DNA from: Eleusine coracana subsp. coracana
Taxonomy: Eukaryota; Streptophyta; Magnoliopsida; Poales; Poaceae
Direction of reading: 5' to 3'
Length of the DNA: 64,000 nt
Assembly: GCA_032690845.1 (NCBI GenBank)
Contig: CM064421.1
Span: 44,522,963 to 44,586,962, forward strand
How positions within the stretch are numbered: position 1 is the stretch's first letter; the number at the start of each line of letters is the position of its first letter. Positions 59,289 to 64,000 of this stretch are shown in pieces. A program made the translations under genes and the position numbers. The notes below the pieces were generated by a model. The model saw only the letters and a program-made list of their open reading frames with translations. It did no database searches and was not told the origin of the DNA.

Positions 59289-60827
59289 TGAAAGTGCCTA
59301 GAGGGGGGGGGGGGGGTGAATAGGCTATTATCCCTCAAATTCACTAAATAATAAAAGTTAAATGCGCAGTGTCAGACTTGTCCGACGATTGTGGGGAAAG
59401 TTCGATGACTTGTCCAATGGCATGAGATAGAAAAGTAGATCAGCCGGGTAAATATCAAAACTAGTGCAAGGCAAGCTAGTAGCAAGTGAATATAAGCAAA
59501 GGGAAGCTGTACAAATAAGGAGAGAAACTAGCAAGCTACATACACAAGTTAATTTAAGAAATATGAAGCAAACCCTAACTAACAAGTTTAAGAGCAAGAA
59601 TAAGTAAATGAAAGACACGTAATTAAAGCATAAGTGAGGCACAAGATTTGTTCACCGAAGTTCAGCTCCACAAAGAAGCCTACGTCTTCGTTGAGGGATC
59701 CATAAAGGACTGGGTCTCTTTTAACCCTAACCTCTCCAAGTGACCACAATGATCAAACTTTGTTTTCCACTAGAAACTCCATAAAGGAGGGGTCAATACA
59801 AACTTCCTGAGGCGTCACCACACAAGTTGGGAGCTCTACGGGTACCTCTAACCATCTAGGGGATGAATCCCCAAGAGTAACACAATAGTCGTCGGCGTTG
59901 AGGATGAACCAAGTGCTCAAGAGGATGGAAGCTTGGAGTCGATGGAGCACTTCAATCTTCTCTCAATCCCTTCACAAATCAAGAGTGGAAGCACGGGAGG
60001 AGAGTTGGGGAGAGCAAAGTGAGCTTGAGAGTGTTTTTGAGTGGAATGTGTGACCAATCGGCCAAAGGGTGAAGAGAAGTTCTATTTATAACCCAATGGG
60101 GAAAAGAGTCGTTAGAGACCCAATTTCTGAGATCTATGTCAGACAAATCCGATGTTCATCGGCTGTCCGATGAATCAAGGTGGCGCAGAAACTAGAGTCT
60201 GACAAGCTTGCCCGATGCCTCGGATAAGATGACCATCGGACAAGTCCGATGGCCATCAGACATGTCCGACTGCACAAGAGGGGTAGAGGAATTGGAATCC
60301 GATGGACTTGTCCGATGGCTCGGATAAGTCTTGTCCATCGGACAAGTCCGATGAAAATAGGGTGGCAGGAGAACTGTACTCCGATAAAAGTGTCCGATAC
60401 GTCAGACTTTCCTCTGGTCATCGGACAAGACCGTCGGACATGTACGACGATCCAGAGTGGCAGAGGTACTGGAGTCCGATGGGTCAGACAAGTCCGATGA
60501 TTTTGTCCCATAAAAATTTTGTTTGGCCTGTAACAGGGAATTTTGCACTTAGTTCACCTCCGCTTCATACTTTTGTGTCTCTCTTGATTGTATGACTTTT
60601 TCTATACTTAAGATTTAAAATAAAACTATATGAACTTCATTCTTGAGCATATTTTTAATTTCATCTTGAACACTTTGCCATCTTCTTTTCTCCCTTTTTG
60701 TTCCTATGCATTTAATCACCAAACTTTGTATCATAATCTACACTCATCCTCATTAAAAGATTAGTCCATTCTTAATTGTATTGACGCCAATCACCAAAAT
60801 AAAATTAGGGGCCTAGATGCACCTTCA
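59289..60827 (-). repeat. 5' LTR of the copia element
   Basis: On the minus strand it begins TGAAGGTGCATCTAGGCCCC and ends CTCTAGGCACTTTCA (TG...CA), 1539 bp. It contains a 14-G run (59303-59316) and a cluster of CATCGGACAAGTCCGATG palindromes at 60140-60500. CTTTC at 60828-60832 should be one copy of the target duplication. Confidence 0.85.
60140..60505 (+). repeat. Cluster of CATCGGACAAGTCCGATG near-palindromes in the copia LTR
   Basis: Two exact copies at 60234-60251 and 60336-60353, plus at least six partial ones (e.g. GATGGACTTGTCCGATGG at 60301). The reverse complement occurs exactly at 53866-53883 in the 3' region of the same element. Confidence 0.85.
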
Positions 60828-61650
60828 CTTTCGCAGCCTGGGGATTGGACGTGGTGGGTCCGCTCAGAAAAGCGCCCGGGGGCTACACTCACTTGCTTGT
60901 CTTCGTCGATAAGTTCACCAAGTGGATCGAAGCACGCCCCCTGGTCAAGATTCAATTCGAAGAGACGGTCGAGTTCTTCCTCGATATCATCCATCGGTTT
61001 GGAGTCCTAAACTCCATAATCACGGATAACGGAACGTAGTTCACGGGAAAAAACTTCCTAAAATTCTGCGACGATTATCACGTCCGCGTCGACTGGGCCG
61101 CCATCGCTCACCCTAAGACAAACGGTGAGGTAGAGCGAGCAAATGGAACGATACTCCAAGGGTTGAAGCCCCGAATCTTCCACCCGACCATCATTTTGAA
61201 CCGCATGAAGCAGTTCAGCGGTCGATGGGTGGCTGAACTCCATGCCGTGCTGTGGAGCCTACGTACGACCCAGAGTCGTGCAACGGTCTTCACCCCCTTC
61301 TTCATGACCTACGGGTCCGAGGCGATCTTGCCCACCAACCTGGACTATGGCTTGCCACGAGTACGCGCATACGATGAGCGAGCAACGAAGCAGCGCTCCA
61401 GGACGCGATGGATCAAATAGATGAGGTGCGAGACATCGCGCTCCTCCATTCGGCCAAGTATCAACAAGCGCTCCGCCGCTATCATGACCGAAATGTAAGA
61501 GACAGAGGAATCCTCGTGGACGACCTGGTTTTGTGTAGAGTTCAGGACAATAGGGGCCAACACAAGCTCTCACCACACTGGGAAGGACTGTACGTCATCT
61601 CTCGAGTCATCCGACCCGACACGTACAAGTTGAAGACCATGCTAAACCAC
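60828..61650 (+). pseudogene. Tat-type integrase, continuation of the element at 45519
   Basis: Reading resumes at AAWGLDVVGPLRKAPGG, the start of the integrase catalytic core. KFTKWIEARPL, SIITDNGTQFTG (one stop at the NGT/Q border in this frame) and HPKTNGEVERANG with the DDE residues follow. The C-terminal region includes GILVDDLVLCRVQ and HWEGLYVISRVIRPDTYKL. The piece between RNase H (51565) and here, about 300 codons, is absent. It stops near 61650, joined to Athila-like sequence; no 3' LTR follows. Confidence 0.85.
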
Positions 61651-61971
61651 TTGACGAATTTGAGCCAATGGACTGGATTCCCATTGATTTTTCGCGCGAG
61701 TTGCTCAATATAAGAAGATCCTTCAGTCCGCAAGACGCCTCCGAAGCCGGAATTGAGTATAGTTTCCCAAGTAATCGCCTCAAGTCGAAAGTTTTCGATC
61801 AAGAGATTATTGGGAGAGTTTTAGGGAAGCTTTACAAGGATGATATAGAGCTTGATGGAATAGAGGTGAAACAAGCGAAGAGATTGCTAGACAGTTGCTT
61901 TGAGCCATCCCCCAACGAAGGATTATGTGGTGTGTATGCTGTAGGTCTCACTAAAGAGGAAAGAGAAGAAC

Positions 61972-63083
61972 CGTACTGTTGGTCGTAATTACGCACCCAC
62001 TTATATACCGCAAGAGGACGGTGTATAGTTGTAACTCTTTTTCCCTTAGAGTATTCAAAGGTTATCGAATCCACAGGGAACGAACGGAACTAGTACTATT
62101 AAAGGGTTACTAACAAATTGCAATGGTTTGGTTGGTGTGAATGATGACGGTGAGAAAATGGAAGATGGATGTTATTGAAGAGGTAACAGGATAATGAAGG
62201 ATTCTCTCCTTAGTATTGGTTCACTAGCATGCAACCTTATTCTTATCAACTCGAGTCATGATTCTAATATTCTACAAGACATGGTGGTTTCGTTCACCCC
62301 GGCTGTCGCTACAAAGGCTATTAGCTCCCCACTGGTTTCTTGCACTATGTAATGGGTAAAACTGTATTGGCCGATACACTAATGAAAGGGGTAGATAGGT
62401 GTGTAATAAAGTTCATCACATAGATTAAATTCATCGAGAGAGTATCAACAAGTATGAGAGTTACATAACCAGATCCCCGCACCAGAGAAGAGAATATGAA
62501 ACTACTCACTCATCCTTTCGCTCGACATAGCAGAGGGGTGAGAAGTAGCGCTGGAACGCGCACGTGCCGATCGACGCAAGCGTCGCGCCGATCGGCGCGA
62601 CCTCCCTTCTGGTGGATCTCGTCGGTGTTGACCAACCTTCGCCGCCAATATCCTGGAACCCAGGTTCTAATAATTGATTCTCGCAATCGTTGTCTCTCTG
62701 GTTGTCCCCCCTGGCTCTTGATAATTATCTTCCTTTTATACTCGACGGGATTAGGTCAACTTCCACCGACTCTAACTTATACTGGGTTAGGCCTTCGTCT
62801 TTCCTGGACCGGATCATGTTTTCGTCATCTTCTCCTGCTGCACCAATCGACGTAGGCCCGAGCCGATCGGCGCGGCTCCGCATTTGGCCCATCTTCGTTA
62901 CTCTTTAGTTCTTTATCCATAATTGCCCTGTTTTACACCTGTTTTCTACGATTACAACCAAAACAGAACAACTACAAATATATGCAAATATATGGTTAAT
63001 TGTTAGTCCAAACCGCCAAATTAAGACGCAAAACATCCCTTTTTGGTAGATAAAATGGGCATCTAGAAACCACCAACACGTAC
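61972..63083 (-). mobile_element. Solo LTR of the Athila-like family, with perfect 5-bp duplication
   Basis: Body 61977-63078, 1102 bp. On the minus strand it begins TGTTGGTGGTTTCTAGATGC and ends ATTACGACCAACA. CGTAC is present on both sides (61972-61976, 63079-63083). With no internal region, this is the product of LTR-LTR recombination after insertion. It matches the deleted LTR at 51566-51716. Confidence 0.92.
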
Positions 63084-63685
63084 ATACCATGTGAGATATT
63101 GGGGAAGTAATTTCCGAAATCCTTGTGTGACTTTGGTTCCCGTGTCAGCTAATGACTTATGATGCATTCATGAGCATGCCTTATGGAACTCAACAGCGGT
63201 TGATGGGGACTGGACTTGAGCTCATCATGGCGGATGGTAGGAAGATCAAGCCGCTGGGAGTGATCAAGAATGTCGAAATTGAGATCAGCTCACAAACAAT
63301 ACCTGTAGATTTCTTCATTCTAGACAATAAAGAAACTGGGGTTGAAGATATCATTCTGGGAAGGCCATTCTTAAGATTACTACAAGCTGTTCTAGATGCT
63401 GGGAAAGGTCAAGTTACGCTACACCTGGGAGACGAAGAAGTGCGATTTCAATTTAATGATCTATCTCATCAAGACTCTTCCTGCTATCAGGAATTCTGCT
63501 CAGAGGAAGACGAGAGGATAGGGATGGATATGGGAGACCCACTTGACCACATCATGCGCGAAACTGACGAGTATACTGCCTGTGCCGATCGGCGCGACGC
63601 TTGCGCCGATCGGCTCAACCAGGAAAATCCTGATTTTGAACCTCTCGGGGAGCCGGATCCAAATGAAGCGCCAGAAGTAGAATAG
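63084..63685 (+). pseudogene. Athila-like aspartic protease region
   Basis: With the solo LTR and one duplication copy ignored, reading goes from EEREEP into YIPCEILGK, then a stop. CDFGSRVS (in the position of the catalytic DxG) and a frame change follow just before MTYDAFMSMPYG at about 63152. The intact stretch IPVDFFILDN and DIILGRPFLR is typical of retroelement pepsin-like proteases. The frame ends at a TAG (63683-63685) before RT. Confidence 0.75.
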
Positions 63686-64000
63686 AAGGAACTTTCGAAG
63701 GAGTTACGCTATGAATATCTAGGAAAGAATAGAACATATCCAGTTATTGTGAACAACGCCCTAACGAAAGAAGAAACAGAGAGGCTTCTTGCTATGCTCA
63801 AAAAGTATAAGAAAGCTATTGGTTACACATTGGATGACATCAAGTGAATCAGCCCCGCATTTTGCACCCACAAGATTAACTTGGAGGAGAATACTAAACC
63901 AGTGGTTGAAGGGATGCGAAGGTTGAAGGAATCAATAAAGCCAGTGGTTAAAAAGGAGATTTTGAAGCTGCTTAATGCAGGTATGATCTACCCTGTTGCT
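63686..64000 (+). pseudogene. Athila-like RT start, cut by the window edge
   Basis: KELRYEYLGKNRTYPVIVNN, NKINLEENTKPVV-like sequence and EILKLLNAGMIYPVA match the fragment at 52801 onward with few differences. A TGA lies at 63845-63847. Confidence 0.85.

Larger units (their letters stand above)
53437..60827 (-). mobile_element. Ty1/copia element, SIRE/Maximus type, 3' end lost
   Basis: On the minus strand: LTR (60827-59289), methionine-tRNA primer-binding site TGGTATCAGAGC (59286-59275), gag, protease, integrase and a heavily deleted RT/RNase H ending near 54592. Then comes about 1.15 kb of non-pol sequence. Long acidic/coiled gag and this primer site suit the SIRE/Maximus group. No 3' LTR is present; the left border at 53437 abuts Athila RT. 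Confidence 0.8.
61650..64000 (+). mobile_element. Second Athila-like element copy, interrupted and running off the window
   Basis: 61650-61976 carries a gag-protease linker region (EFEPMDWIPIDFSRELLNI). After the solo LTR, 63084-64000 carries protease and the start of RT. The RT part is nearly identical to 52760-53130. The start is truncated against Tat integrase; no LTR or gag is present on that side. Confidence 0.8.

Noticed and set aside
1..64000. CRISPR arrays, operons, rRNA or tRNA genes
   Set aside because: None seen; the genes are spliced plant nuclear genes, and the repeats are transposon ends or microsatellites.

Overview
This window is nuclear DNA from a grass, probably a panicoid (maize, sorghum or sugarcane relative). 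Three things point there: GC-rich first exons beside AT-rich introns and spacers, plant-type multi-exon genes, and a dense mix of Stowaway, Mutator, hAT and CACTA miniature transposons, LINE pieces and nested LTR retrotransposons. I cannot name the species from sequence alone.

Layout. Positions 1-45000 are a gene-bearing arm. In order: a phosphoinositide-specific phospholipase C (+, complete, 9 exons); a small chloroplast rhodanese-domain protein (+, 2 exons); a jasmonate-induced oxygenase of the JOX class (-, 3 exons); a chloroplast omega-3 fatty-acid desaturase of the FAD7/FAD8 class (-, 8 exons); a 3'-terminal gene fragment resembling the SNARE end of a tomosyn-like protein (-); and a 20-exon RHD4/SAC7-type phosphoinositide phosphatase (-). 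Spacers and introns carry transposons whose ends and target-site duplications can be read directly: a 5'-truncated LINE (12598-14879), two Mutator-like MITEs (15076-15564 and 18518-19199, the latter inside a Stowaway), a CACTA mini-element (21961-22221), Stowaways (22269-22486, 29674-29834), three hAT-type MITEs (33294-33974, 43632-43791, 45110-45265) and a small LINE tail (41508-41796).

Positions 45500-64000 are a retrotransposon cluster. A Ty3/gypsy element of the Tat type starts with a 5' LTR at 45519 and is interrupted at 51565. An Athila-like element begins there with an internally deleted LTR and stops inside its reverse transcriptase at about 53436. A minus-strand Ty1/copia element of the SIRE/Maximus type occupies about 53437-60827. 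Tat integrase then resumes at 60828-61650. A second Athila-like copy runs from about 61650 past the window end and is interrupted by a solo LTR (61977-63078) with a perfect 5-bp duplication. All coding parts of these elements are broken.

How the genes relate: two act in phosphoinositide metabolism (PLC cleaves PIP2, RHD4/SAC7 removes phosphate from PI4P). Two bracket the jasmonate pathway biochemically, since the plastid omega-3 desaturase makes the trienoic precursor and JOX removes jasmonic acid. They are independent transcription units in ordinary plant synteny, and no operon-like relation is implied. The most useful single observation is a probable U12-type AT-AC intron in the SAC gene.
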